Assembly (NCBI GenBank): GCA_007844125.1
Contig: CM017570.1
Coordinates: forward strand, 49,095,036 to 49,159,035
Direction: 5' to 3'
DNA: 64,000 bases
From: Sinonovacula constricta
Taxonomy: Eukaryota > Mollusca > Bivalvia > Cardiida > Solecurtidae
Positions 11,118 to 24,380 of the stretch are shown piece by piece; positions within the stretch are counted from its first letter, which is position 1, and each line of letters begins with the position of its first letter. The notes beneath the pieces are model-generated. The model did no database searches and had not been told where the DNA came from. It saw only the letters and a list, made by a program, of their open reading frames with translations. The position numbers and the translations under genes were made by a program.

Positions 11118-14100
11118 CTCAAAATTTTATCCAGTCCATCAGTCAAAAGCTTTTTTTCTGTAAGTTAAGTTTTCTCCTTGTGTCACAAAAGTGAAACAAT
11201 CGTAACGTCGGAAGTGGTGTACAGACGAACGTTAGGCGATGCCAATCCTGAACACGACCATTTTAATTAACGTTAAAAAACGCGTCCCGAAAACTAGCGT
11301 TAAAGAACAAGATAAATGTTTTAACAACACGTGTTATCGTTATAGCAGCATTAATCATGGTAACATTTAAAATTCTATCTACAATCTTACATACTGTTTA
11401 CACTTTGAAAAACAAAAGGGATACACCATTGCTAAACAGCTATTTGTGTAAAACTGTTATAAATTCCATAAAAATAGCTCACTATTACAAGGAGAACATA
11501 CATTACTTTATTTTGACTTATGTCAAACATTGCGGCCGGAATGTGATTGGAATACATTACCATTTTTAAAATACCTTAAGACATTAAATGTAAAATAATA
11601 ATAGTCGATAATCTTTATCTTATTGCAACATGATTTATATTATAACATAGTGTATACAATTATAATTTTCAAGCGGTATAAGTGATAGTTACTTTATTTG
11701 AGTTACGTACGATCAGCAGGGCATAGAACATCATTAAAACAAATTGTTTAACTATTGTCCGACCAAAAGTATTATCGAAATATTAGCGAATATATGTTTA
11801 GGCAACTTTACTGTTGGTCATTTTGCTTATCACGCTGAATACGATGCAGTTATGGAAATAGTTTAGTTTAATGTTAACATATGCCTGAACATGAATATAC
11901 TGTGACCGTTCAAAGTCTTCAAACTCGTGCTGAGGTTTTTCACTCTGTAAATGAGTGAGTGTGTACACTCTAAGGGATATATGTTGCAAGGTATATACAT
12001 GGTGTATTTTAAAACGGTGATCATGACGTTTATCGATTGAATAAGTTGGTCGAATTCTGTGATGAACATGGTTGTTCCCGTACGACGTCTGCACGTCAAT
12101 TAAACGTTGATACGCAACTTTTTTTTTAAATATATCATAATTATAACTATTTATTTTCAAAATCGGCTGTAGATGGAAAAGTATATTCTCTCCATTTTGA
12201 ATACAATCGACTACTGTCATAACTTATATGCGTTGTATCAGTTGTGTAACTCAATTTATAATTCTGTCAGTTATTCCCATTAATTTACTATGCAGCGAAC
12301 TTGAACATTTTATGAGAATTGAGTCTATCCTCTATCGACCACTTGTTCACACCTGACGTCAGCAATATATATTTGTGTTCAATAATCTAATAAGTGCACA
12401 ATAAATAATAAAAACGAAGGAAATGTTAGTGCTACACAATTTTATATACCAGAAACTATAAAATATGAGCGACTTTTACTGCAACCTTTCTCTACGCGTT
12501 GATATATCATTTTATACAGATTCTGCTTGTAACATAAAAGTGGTTTTACGCTATATGTGACTTTTTGACATAAGTTCAAAGACTACAGGCGTACACTGAC
12601 AATGAGTTTAGGTTAACGTGAAGATGCGCCTTTTTTCTTGTTTAGTAACAAATATATATGAAGGTTTTTCGCAGCGAGGTGACACAATATAGGATATGTT
12701 TGTTATTGCATTACTTTATCAACGTATCGGAATGACAAATTAAACAATCATTATCACAGTACTTTAAACTTATCATTTAAACTTGCACTTATCAAGAAGA
12801 GCATTCGGCATATGGCAAATATTCAGAATGTTCTTTTGTCTCTTTCAAAGTGCTGTTCAGCTCAAAGTTTAAGTGATATCGACCTGTGTTCAAGTGTTTC
12901 ATGACCAATATTATATTTAAAGCCTATCCGGGTAAATGGAACTTAGCAGTGTGTCTGAATTCTAGTATATATATTAAACACGGATTACAGAGAGCGAAAT
13001 ACATTCAAAATGACATCGACAGTTTATATTTTATATTTTACATTGCAGGATGAGAAACGCTATCTTCAACGACAGGCAAGTTATACTTTTCGTTGTCGCT
13101 TAAAAAAGGGTAAAGAAACGTACATATAGTATATTCATCGACTTTCCTTAAAGTACTTTATAAAATCGACATACTGTCCCTTTCTTAAAACATTATCTTC
13201 GATAATTAATATTAATTAGAAGGGAGATTTATTCGTATGAAAAATGGGATAAAATATAACTTACCAAAAATGCTGTCAAGTGAAAAGGGGTATGTCATTC
13301 AATATAAGACCGAAACACTAGCAAATATCAAACGACGTATTATGAAAAGCAAGTTATAAGCATTTTCTAAGATGGAAAAGCTATTTAGTAAATCTGGGGT
13401 TCAGAAACTGGTCACTAAAGTTATAATTGTTTTGAACAAATGTTGTTTATAGCAAAACGTTTGTGCCGATAAAGAATATGAAAGGACTATAATATCATAT
13501 CGGGTCTTGGGTTTAAACGCAGAACCCTCGGACACCGTGTACATAACTTCAACCCTAAACAAGAAGTGTGTTATAAATGCTGCCTTCGTGTTTCGGAGGC
13601 TTATTGATGATCATCCCAATGCAATAAGATCTGTTTGAAAAGTTTATATGTGTATTTGACTGTGTGTATGCATGCACATTGTACAATTAAATGTATCATT
13701 TACAAATTTACTTACTTCAATGTTGTATTTTGCAATAACACAACGATTTATTTATTGCATCTTTAGCTGGGTTTTTTTCATTACTTTACGGGGTTAGGTC
13801 ACGTTTTAAACGGGTCGTTTTGTAAATATGTTGTTGGTTTGTAATGGATGCCTGATTTTGGTCTAGGATCATTAATGCTTGTATATACAAACCGCGTTTC
13901 ATTACGATGCCATGCATGTAGTGCATTTAACGGTTTCAATTGATAATCAGAATAATATGTTGTGCCTTTTATATTCATTTCATGATGAAGAGAGGAAGTA
14001 AGTAATTATTACCATACCATAATGTCTCGGTAAATAAGTAGATACTAAATTAACTTTTCAAGCATTCGACTTCATCTGGTCCCCCCTTTCTTTGGTAAAT

Positions 14101-15480
14101 CGATCATGATGAGATCAATTGAATGCAAATTGAAATGATTGCTTACAGCCATGAATTATGCATTTAGAATATTCATTTATATATAGTACTAAATATCTGC
14201 TACATGTTCTAGTTCGTTTATTTAGTTTCTTTTCCTCTTAAGTTCTTTTATGTTTCAATAGAAATTATCATCTCACCCAAATACATTCTGAACGTAATTC
14301 ATAACTGAGAACGGGTATTGCACGTTTTGCCCTGTGCATCGTTAAATGTTAATATATGTTGAATTATTCACAGGATTAAGGTCAAGAGTAGAATTTGAAA
14401 TATGTTTATATTATTTTGTGTCGTGACTGTAAAAACATATACTGCTTGTAAACTATATTTCATATTTTGTCATTTGCCACTTTCTAAATAAATATAAAAG
14501 ACATACTGTATACTAAGTCTGTAACTTCAGGGTTTGTGTTTAACGTATGCTTATGACATTCAAATCTACTTAGCATCAATTGACGCAGACCTATTTGCGT
14601 GATACAGGAATTTGCTAGCTCAATTATTTGCTTCTTACGGATAGGTCAATAGGTTAATTTATATTATTGCCTAGCGACCAGAAACTTATCTTTTGATTCG
14701 CCGTTTTTCATCGTTAGGAGATTTAGGCAATTCAAAATAACTTTGAGCAATATTTATGAAGACACATAAGCTTTCTGGTAACTGTTTACAAAATTTATGG
14801 AACAAAATAAAAATAAATCCTATATTTGTCACATTGTTTCGAACTTTTAAATTTAAAACACTATTAATAATATATTTGTTTCTGTTTTTCTGTTTAGCCT
14901 GCCTAATTGGTTTGTTCGTATTATCTTAGCATTTATTGTGATAAATTGTCAACAATCCTTTCTATCAGCATTTCAAAATTCAATAGAAGAAGACGTTAAA
15001 TAACAACCGAGGGAATTGTTCTTAAAGGTATCTCCATTAAAACACCTTATAAAATGTTAAAGTTAGTGAATCAAAAATGCATGGTTTAATTTTAGTCTGC
15101 TTTATCTCGAATGTCTGCAAGCATGTACGATATGACGTTTAAGTTCAGTCAATAAAGCAAATACAAACAAATCTTTAATATGTCATATTAATCAATAATT
15201 CATACATTTTATCAATACACAGTTTTATACATATAACGTTTGATAACATTGGCCTTAAATGTTTATACTAATGTCATTGGAACTGATATACACATTTGGA
15301 CTAATTACCAATAAGATTTTAGGTGTTATTACTTAAAGAGCAATAACTGGGCAACTAATTTAATAAGTTTAGATACAAAAACAAGTGTATGATACGTTAA
15401 AATACAGTATTATATGTATAGGCATACATACTTACCGAATTTTCTTGAATTTTGTGACACAGTTCTATTACATTTGTTCC
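11118..15480. repeat. AT-rich repeat unit 1
   Basis: AT-rich DNA with no credible gene. Landmarks shared in the same order with other parts of the window: the block after 11118 (also at 17112, 26046 and 31598), the GTACGACGTCTGCACGTC block at 12078, the CAGCGAACTTGAACAT block at 12293, and the GCATTCGG/GTTCAGCTC block near 12805. It also carries the exon-like cassette at 13049-13075. The 13.65-14.0 part recurs at 45.74-45.9, and the CGCGTTTCATTACGAT block at 13892 recurs at 18457. A long dispersed or tandem unit, probably nonautonomous or intronic. Confidence 0.55.
13049..13075 (+). other. 27-nt exon-like cassette, version A
   Basis: The acceptor side is a T/A-rich tract ending TTTACATTGCAG; the donor side is ACAG followed by GCAAGT, the strong consensus of GC-AG introns. 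The 27 bases are open in one phase as DEKRYLQRQ. The flanks align closely with 27025-27051, but the 27-mer itself does not. No host transcript frame can be established from this window. Confidence 0.35.
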
Positions 15481-16439
15481 AATCCATACGTTACCTTGAC
15501 AAAACAATAGTAAAGTCGGAAGTGACGAACGAAGGGCGATGACGTTCCCGAACACGTCAATTTTAATTGACGTTAAAAACGCGTCCCGAAAACTAGCGTT
15601 AAAGAAAAAAATGCATGTATTAACAACAGGTGTTATCGTATAGTATCCTTAATCGTGATTCAATTTTAAATTATGTCAAGAATTTCACACACTGTTTACA
15701 CTCTGAAATAGAATAACGGGATACACCATTTGCTAAATAGCTATTTGTGTAAAACTATTAGAAATTCCAAACATAGCCAACTATTACTAGCAGAACATAA
15801 ACCTGATTGCAATATTTTATTAAGAGTGACTTCTGTCAAACTTTGCGGCCGAAATATGATAGGAATACAGAACCATTCTTAAAATACCTAAAGGCAGAAG
15901 ATATAAAATAATAAAATATTCTTTATCTTATTGCATTTCTAATTTATATAAAACAAAACATTATTTATATTTTGATATAGTTTTTAAAATTATAAGTTTT
16001 AAAATGTATAAGTTATAGTTACTTTATTTGAGTTATGTATAATCAGCACGGCATTGAACAGCATTAAACAAAATGTTTAACTATTGTCCGACAAAAGGTA
16101 TTATCTGAATGTTAGCGGAATATATGTTTAAGCGAATTTACTCTTGGTCATTATGTTTATGATGCTGAATACCATGCAGTGATGGAAATATTTCAGTTTA
16201 ATGCTTACATTTGTTTGAACATGTATATAATGTGTACACTCTAAGAGATATATGTTGCAAGATAAATCAAAGGTATATTTTGAAACGTTGATCATGACGT
16301 TTGATCGAATCTTGTTTTGACCTACATAGATATAATTGTTGTCAATTGTTTGGTTTTATAACAAAATATGTCCAATTTTGTAATAAACGTTTTAGTTCCC
16401 GAACGACGTTTGCAAGTCAATTAAAGTGACGTCAAGTTT
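15481..16439. repeat. AT-rich repeat, partial copy of 11.2-12.1 kb
   Basis: Aligns with 11190-12115: AACGCGTCCCGAAAACTAGC occurs near 11279 and 15578, CTATTGTCCGAC near 11752 and 16081, and the ACGACGT block near 12080 and 16402. Divergence is substantial. No gene seen. It ends where LINE copy E begins. Confidence 0.6.
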
Positions 16440-17107
16440 ATGATTAGTTATTTCACGATCTTGTCCACCACCTCCAGGGTGTGATCGCCGATTATAATTA
16501 TGGGAGTGATGCAGATATTCTGACCCATGATGTTGGTCTTTTTGAGATTTATGGTGAAGCCAAATTCTGTGCATGCCTTCGCGAAGAAAGTGATAAGTTG
16601 CTGAATGGTGGCTTCTTTGTAAGCAGTGAGGGCGGTGTCATCATCAAAGAGCATCACCCGGATGCAGACCTTGCGCACCTTGACCTTTGCTCTGAGGCGG
16701 GCAATGTTAAATAGGTTCCCGTCGCTTCGTGTGTGAAGACAGGTGCCATTTTCCACCTTAATGAATGCGTATCGCAGGAGCATGGAAGAAGGAATATTCC
16801 GAAAATTGTCGGGCCAGGACTCACCTTTGTTTCGCTCCGCTCTTGATTGGGAAGGGGTCCGATGTCGCTCGGTCGTAGAGTGCCAGTCGCTGCAGTCGCC
16901 CTTGTTCTTACAGAGAGTGTCGATTTTCGCATCCGGCATGTACTGGGTATCGTTCCCTCTTCCTATCACTGTAGCAAAGGCTCATGGAGATGTCATAGGA
17001 GGATATTTCTTTCTTTCACAATCTCTGGTGGGATTCCATCACTGTCTGATGCTTTGCCGCGGGACAGCGTCAATAGCCTTTCTGAGCTCCTCGATGGTGG
17101 GTGGCTT
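16440..17107 (-). mobile_element. LINE copy E, internally deleted
   Basis: Minus-strand non-LTR reverse-transcriptase fragment. Near 17100 it reads TIEELRKAIDAVPRGKASDS, the usual start of a LINE RT. It then jumps by an internal deletion to a frame (16969-16448) with LRYAFIKVENGT, the degenerate catalytic box LFDDDTALTAY, then TINLKKTNIMGQ and IGDHTLEVVDK. The 3' half of the ORF is absent. It belongs to the same family as copies A-D. Confidence 0.75.
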
Positions 17108-19049
17108 GTTCCTCTATATTTCCTCTAGTCAACCAGTCCTGAAGTAGCTTTCGGAAAGTGATTTCTTCATTGTGTCACAAAAGGTAACCAATTTTGTGAA
17201 TAATGCTTTGGAAGTTCACTTATTTTCAAGGTATATCATAACATATTATAGTATAGCATAACATATTAGTGAAGGCATGCGTTGCATGTATAACTGCAAA
17301 AACGCATTCAGACGTGCTAATGTACGTAACACATTTAATATATTATCGTTATTTTTTATCAATTTTTGGTTAGGTTTTGATGTGGGTAAATGACAAAAAG
17401 AAACGCATTTATCTTTTTTTTTAATAATGTTCTTAATATATAAGTTTCTACTGCCTCTTTATCAATGTAATCTGTCTTGAACCATTTTTCTATAATGCTT
17501 GTAAAATGTGCCTCGCCTTATATCCATTACTGCATTGAAACACTGATATACAATTGTAATCGGTGTCTGCTTGTAACTTTCTTTTATCTGCAAGAAGTAT
17601 ATGAATGCTTGTACCATAATTATATAAATAAATAAAGGACGCACATTTATGTTGACACGTGTATTTGACTATTTCTGTATTTTAAAGGACACTAAACGAA
17701 AGCCGTTAATGCTTTTAGTACCAAATCAGCGGATATCTATGAAACCTGAAACCAACAGACTGAATTAAAATAAATAAATATGTAGAATATAAAATGTGAA
17801 GAGTATCATGGATATAAGTTTTAGTTTCGATGGATGGAGTGGCCAGTTGAATTCATCAAGATCAATATATCAAGATATATAAGATTCAAAATCAAACTAT
17901 CAGACAGAAACAGCATTCGACTTAATACAACTAATTAGCATTGTTCTGGTTTTGCACATGATGTTCAGCTCGATAGTTAAATTATTATCGCCCCGTCTTC
18001 AGTTATTTTAGACACCAACAAAACTTTTTAGTTATAGTAATGAAGTAATTTTGTTACCTTTTGCATTGATCTGTAAAGAAAGCACACACTGTTGCTTTTA
18101 AGTTATCTATAAAACTAATAGGCCACAAAAAGCTACACAATTATTGTCATTTTTTTTATTTTGATGGAGATATAAGATCTGCGCTTCATAATGTACAAAG
18201 ATGGATGCACTATTATGGGAATACATTAGCGGTCTTTAAACAGTTTAGACTAGTATTTCTGTCTGAAAACTTATATTCTTTTTACTGTATTGGTTCAATA
18301 AAGATAATTGATTTAAAATACTCGCTCAATAAACAGTGTTCATGTGTTCGGAAATATACGTAACAGTTCCAAACGCATACAAAATGTAAAGTATCGCCAT
18401 GTATTCGTACATATATGCGTTGTAAAGATCTCCTTCTAGGTTCATAATGTATATACGAACCGCGTTTCATTACGATTCCATACATGTAGGGCATAGTCCA
18501 CAAAAACATCGGACGGCTAGAGAACAATGAACTAGTAATACTGTGTGTGGGCTGTCATGCTTTCAAGAGGATTGTATATATCGATGATAAGTCAAAGTGA
18601 TTCGAGCGATTACTTCTTAAGAAAGGAACAACTATAAACATATATATTATTTTATTTTCACCGTACTGTTCATCAGGAAAAGAACGTGCATGATGTCACA
18701 TACAGTCAACACATGCCGACACAGAGACGACAAGCTGTTTTAATATCCATATTTCTGATTAATGTTAAGCAGTGGTGCACTTATTTGCAAATGTGCACGA
18801 CAATATAATTTCCGTATAAAACCAGGGCTTTTCGTTTATGGAACCGACGCACTGTCGTTATTATGAGTCTTTTGTGAACTTTTTATCGCAGAACACAAAA
18901 CGCATATACCTTGTTACCAATGTTCATATGCTATGCAAAGTAAAAGAATGCATCGGTACATATCCTTATTTATTCGTTCTCTGTTCGTACTTCTTTTAAA
19001 ATTAATGTACTGTATAATGTGATATTTCATTAAACCAGTACTATTGTGG
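17108..19049. repeat. AT-rich repeat DNA
   Basis: Begins with the recurrent boundary block (also 11118, 26046, 31598, 55200). The 17.18-17.65 part aligns with 31.66-32.15 and 55.26-55.75. The 17.9-18.2 part aligns with 46.25-46.55. No credible gene; open frames reach only about 80 codons and carry no motif. Confidence 0.5.
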
Positions 19050-19650
19050 ACACAAAAGTCCTCCTATAATGGGTAAAGTAAGGCCCCATATAGATGTCTT
19101 GCTAAAGCCATCAAAGTATTGCAGATCAGCCAGAATATCTCCATTCCTGAACATTCTCGCCCGGACCGAGACTTGAGTCTAGTAGTTATTCTCTAGAATA
19201 TCAATTGTCGTTGTTTTGCAATCATTCCTCAAAAATCAACCTCTTGTCCATGGATACTTGCCGCTACATTTTAAATCAAACCACGTCCAAAATGACTCTC
19301 GGCATGCAACATTCCCGCCCTTTTCATAGGACCGGAAACGAATTTTTCCATATTGTTTATGTCTACGAAATCCCCCCGTTCCATTTTCTACACAAATGTA
19401 AATGCTGCAATTTTCCTACCGGGATAAAGTATATACAGTTCTCAGAAGGGGATTTGTCCTGGCTAGACATATTACGGGATTGCTTAGTATTCTGGTAAGA
19501 AAACTCTCGGAAATGACGATGGCATCACGATCTTTAAATATATATATTGTCCAAAGACGTAAAAGTTTGACTTCTTTACAACAGCAATTACACTGGTTCC
19601 GGTGTACATGATATTTCTTTGCGCACATACCAAATTTACATTGTTACTTC
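19050..19650 (-). other. Coding-like minus-strand segment, unassigned
   Basis: Less AT-rich than its surroundings. On the minus strand, about 19403-19250 reads open as ENGTGGFRRHKQYGKIRFRS, then YEKGGNVACRESFW, then LKCSGKYPW, and then stops. A C-x-n-C pattern with aromatic residues recalls FLYWCH-type zinc fingers, but I cannot confirm that. A 97-codon plus frame overlaps (19205-19498), and one of the two must be a shadow. Possibly an old exon or transposon relic. Confidence 0.25.
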
Positions 19651-22147
19651 ATATTATATTTATTTTACAAAACAAGTGTCCGGAAAATTAGTTATACGTT
19701 GTTTTTAATATCATAGTACTTGCTCTGAACTTTTAGGGGTTTTCATTTTAAGTTAGGTTTCCTAACAAAATGGCCCTTGGACCACCATATGTAGTGTCAT
19801 ACCCACAGGCTAATGAAACAGCACAACACGCATCTTCTGTCAAATATATAATTTTATTTCTGACCCTTATGCATTTTCATCGAATTCTTCATAGACTTAG
19901 ATTGAAAGAATGCATGTAGATTGTGTTCCATGTTTGGATAACATATTCAATCATTTGGGCTTGATACTGTGCCTGATAGTTCTCGCTACTATACATCTAT
20001 CGCACATGTCTTTCAACAATTTTCATTCTCTTTAATATATCACTAAATATGAATATGGACCAATACTTATGAAGAAGGGAGAAAATAACGCAATCAACTA
20101 GATACATCGATGACTATTCTCCACTTACGCGTTTATTTTTTGAATATCTAAGTGTGAAAAATTCTCGCAGGTGAATCACGAATATTGACAGATGACCTTG
20201 TTACAAACGTCATAACTATAAGGTCCTATGAATGTTGAGTGTAACTATGCAGTTAATTTAATACATCATTTTGAGTGCACGCATTTAAACACATTTTTAG
20301 AAAGATGGCATGCATATTGTTTTGCAATGATGTCTATATTCTCTTGATATTCAAACAAAAAAGTCTTTAGCATGATGTGTTATTATTCTTGGTCCATATT
20401 TTCCATAGATTATCGTTTGAAATGAAAATAGAAACATATCCATAGCATCATACTTGCAGCAAGTTTATTTAGATCTTTTCTCAAACGTACCTGATTAAAT
20501 CTACCTTATACACATGTATTATGCCTCGCCTGAGTTAAGTACATGGCGTTATCCGCCTGCGGTCTCACGTGGTCAGTTTAATTCTGATTTAAGGTGACAT
20601 TTTTCTGTAGTGTATTTTTGCGAATCTTATAGCGTGATAAAATAACGTAGGATACATTGTCTGACTGTGTTAAATTCAAAGTCAAAACACATCTAGGATT
20701 TCAATGTTTTGTCTTCAATCTAAAACATTTTATTATAAGTTTGCCATTTCGCAATAAGTTGTATCAACCTTAGTTTATGCAACCTCACACAACTATGAAT
20801 TAACAGGTGGTTTTGAGGGCTCTCGCTGACACGTTTAAAAGGACAATTATCAAGTTGACATATCAATCTCAAATTCTTCATGTGGTACATGCACGGTTCA
20901 TAGATACACTAAATATGGCAGTAGCGCATGCAATTTGAAGATTACTGAATAACTTATTACTTGAAGAAAGTGGAATAGAGCACAAGTATAAAAAATATTA
21001 TAATAATAATTCTACATGTTTGTATCTGTGTAACTATGTATGCATATGAAGTGTATTAATACATATATGAACTTGTTGTTAATTGTTGGTTGTATAATAG
21101 GATCAGTTGTATTTTGTGATGGAACTTCTTGTTCCCGTACGACGTCAGATGCCAACTTAAAGAGATGCCAAGTTTATTATTAATTGTTTTACTCATTGTT
21201 TTGCTCGGCGATAAAGTTTAAAAGAAATATTACCAAGTATGTTGTCACAGAGGATACACCCAATTAGGAGTATAAAAAATAACACATTTCCCTCTTTATG
21301 CTATTTTCTCCACTTAATGGGCTATGTCCTTTCTCATTATATTTTAATAGATTCAGTTTCTTAACAGTTTCGCTTTATAGTCCCGTAACACGTTCTTTAA
21401 ACTCGGCATGCATAGTTTGTGTTGTTGTCACCTTATACTTGCCTGAAACGGCTAAACGCAACATTTTATAAAATATAACATGATAAGAAATGTTAATTTT
21501 CAAGGTCGGTTTTAGATTTGCAAATATATTCGCGCAATTCTGGCGACAATCGACCTAACTTATTACGGTTTTGTCTTCTCATCTATAATTTGGGGAAATC
21601 ATTTAATCATGTTATTTTTTATCGTTTCGTTAAATATTGCTTCATTAGGACTTCATTTATAATTGGAAAACAAAAGCAAGTTGCAGAGTGACAAGAGTTG
21701 CTGAATTATAACATGCCCATAAACATGTGGCTTTGAGCCCCTGTCTGGAGACAAACTGAATGTATTGAGGTCTTCAAGCTTGACAGCTGACTAGCTGTGT
21801 TAATGTTTTTTCAAGCCACATATTAATTAATTTATGTGGGGTATTTTTCTTCCACCAATATTACCTGGTAATTACTTTAATAACCAAAATTTAACACAAC
21901 TAGGACACAATTATAGATAAGCTATTGACCAGTCACTGGGAAGATTAGTGCTCACTCAGTTTATGCTGTCCATCATTACCTCCGAGAAATTGACCTGTTC
22001 ATGTCTTATAACATTGCAAGTTAAAATGATAACTTCTTTAAATAAGATGGATACAGCTCTGACCAAACAATTGTTGTCATGTCGGAGCGACATCGGCAAT
22101 TAATTTACAGATAGAATTTAGGCGTGTTAATTGTTTTTTGTTCTTAT
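19651..22147. other. AT-rich DNA, no gene seen
   Basis: No open frame of interest. 21.1-21.55 kb contains repeat-family landmarks (the ACGACGTC block near 21138, the CACTTAATGGG block near 21312, and ATTTGCAAATATATTCGCGC near 21518, which recurs at 46636). The 19.65-21.1 part matches nothing else I recognised in the window. Confidence 0.45.
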
Positions 22148-24380
22148 CAAGACTGCACCATAGACAGTGCCACAGCAAGCTGGGACTTTATCCGTGATGC
22201 AGTATACCAGACCGCCTCAGACACCTCCAGGAAGAGAGCCAGGAAGTACGAGGATTGGTTCGAGGCCGGGATCGAAGTGATGGAGCCTGCCTTAGCTGGG
22301 GAAGCCAAGGAAGTCCTGCAAGAACACACTGGCGGCCTAAAGAGAAGCCTAAAGAGAAGCTCGCAACAGTGCCATGAGGGTCGCCCGCAGGTGCACCAAC
22401 ATCTACTGGCTGAAGCTAAGCAGTGACCTCCAGACCTCTGCAGACTGCGGAAACACCCGTGCCAAGTATGAGCGGATGAAGAAAGCTTTTGGACCTAGTG
22501 TCACCAAAAGCGCACCCCTCAAGTCCACCTCCGGCATCATCATCAAGGACCGTTTGGAGCAGATGGAGTGATGGGTTGAGCACTATGGGGAGTTTTACAC
22601 TAGAGAGACTGTCGTTACTGACGCAGCCATGGGGAACACCGCCACACTGCCCACCATGGAAGAACTCGTCTCGCCACCCAACATCGAGCAGCTCAGAGAG
22701 CCATTGATTCAATGTCATGAAGTAACGGAATCACACCAGAGGTTGTGAAGGCCGCAAAAGAGAGCTCCCTCCTTGGACACCTCCCTGAGCTTTTGCTAAA
22801 GTGCTGGGAAGAGGGATTGATGCCCCAAGACATGAGGGGTGTAAACATCGTCACGCTCTATAAGAGCAATGGCGACCGCAGCGACTGCAACAACTATCGT
22901 GGAATCTCCAATTGTCAGCATTGTGGGAAAAGGGTTCGCCAGGGTAGTCCTCAACCGGCTGAAGGTACTTGCTGACCGCGTGTATCCCGAGTCACAGTGC
23001 GGGTTTCGGGCCAAGCGATCCACCATCGACATTGTGTTCTCTCTCAGGCAGTTGCAGGAAAAGTGCCACGAACAGCGACGTCCGCTGTACCTCGCCTTCA
23101 TCGACCTGACTAAGGCGTTTGACTTGGTCAGTCGATCTGGTCAATTCGCCCTCGTCCACAAGATTGGATGCCCCACCAAGCTTCTGAAGATGGTCAAGTT
23201 TTTTTCCACAACAACATGTCTGGCACTGTTTAGTATGACAGAGCATCATCGGACCCCTTCCCAATCAAGGGCGGTGTGTCCTGGCCCCGACACTCTTCCG
23301 CATATTCTTCGCCCTGCTCCTGCGCACCGCTTTCAGCGAGTACGAAACTGGCATCTTCCTTCAGACACGGAGCAACGGGAACCTATTCAACCTTGCCCGC
23401 CTTAGAGCAAAGACCAAGATTGGCAAGGTCCTCATCCGGGAGATGCTTTTGGGTGATGATGCCGCCCTGACTGCTCACACGGAAGGCGCCCTTCAGCGAC
23501 TCATCACTGTTTTTGCGAAGGCGTGCACAGAGTTTGGCTTCACCATCAGCCTCAAGAAGACCAATTTCATGGGTCAGGATATCAGCACCACTCCAACAAT
23601 TACCATAGGCGATCACACCCTGGAGGTGGTGGACAAATTCACATACCTCGGGTCCAGAATCTCCAGCAACTTATCCCTGGATGCCGAGCTCAACGTGAGG
23701 ACAGGCAAAGCAACAACCGCCATGGCCCGCCTTTGGAAGCGTGTGTGGAATTACTGCATGCTGACCCTCAACACAAAGATGAAGGTGTACCAAGCGTGCG
23801 TGCTGAGCAACCATATGCGCAACCTCAGAAGACTCCTCGGCATCACCTGGCAGGATCGCATCTCCAATGCAGATGTTTTGCCCAGCGCAGGCATGTCAAG
23901 CATGTTCGCCACGCTCTCCCAGAGGCGCCTACGCTGGCTCGGAAACGAGTAAACGAGTCGCAGGATGGACAATGGCCGCATCCCAAAGGACAACCTCTTT
24001 CGCGAGCTCGCCACTGGAACACGTCCAATCGGGCTTCCAGTCCTGCGCTACAGGCATGTCTGCAAGAGGGATCTGAAGTCCCAGCAGATCTCGAAAGAGC
24101 AACCTCCGATCGCTCTAGCTGGCATACAAATGTCAAAACCGGCATCAAGCAGGCCGAGGAGGAGAGAAAGATCCAGCGTGAGAAAAAAAAGAGCCGCAAA
24201 CAGCAGAACCCAGCCTACCACCGCTGCCCCGATAATAACCAACAAGGACCATACTTGCAGCAAGTGCGGCAGAAGCTGCAGCTCCCGCATTGGCTTATTC
24301 AGCCACAGTCGCCGCTGCTGCCCCACAACGAAATAAACACTCCATTATCTCTAGATACAGAAGGACGCCAAAAACTACAC
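22148..24380 (+). mobile_element. LINE copy A, 5'-truncated non-LTR retrotransposon
   Basis: The longest LINE copy. In order: the linker after the endonuclease (22148-22580, with RKRARKYEDWFEAGIEVMEP); the RT start (22700-22980); RT motif A AFIDLTKAFD at about 23094-23123; a damaged fingers/palm region (23190-23400); the catalytic box LGDDAALTAH at about 23448 (canonical F-A-D-D altered); the thumb region with ISLKKTNFMGQD and YLGSRISSNLSLDAELN; and a C-terminal zinc finger at about 24256-24330 (CSKCGRSCSSRIGLFSHSRR). The reading frame changes several times and the 5' endonuclease is missing. The clade is not certain (RTE-X or CR1/L2-like are options). Its last ~270 bp begin the duplicated block. 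Confidence 0.8.

Noticed and set aside
22147..24326. Long minus-strand frames opposite LINE copy A (for example 24199-23843)
   Set aside because: They are antisense shadows of the LINE coding sequence; all recognisable domains read on the plus strand.
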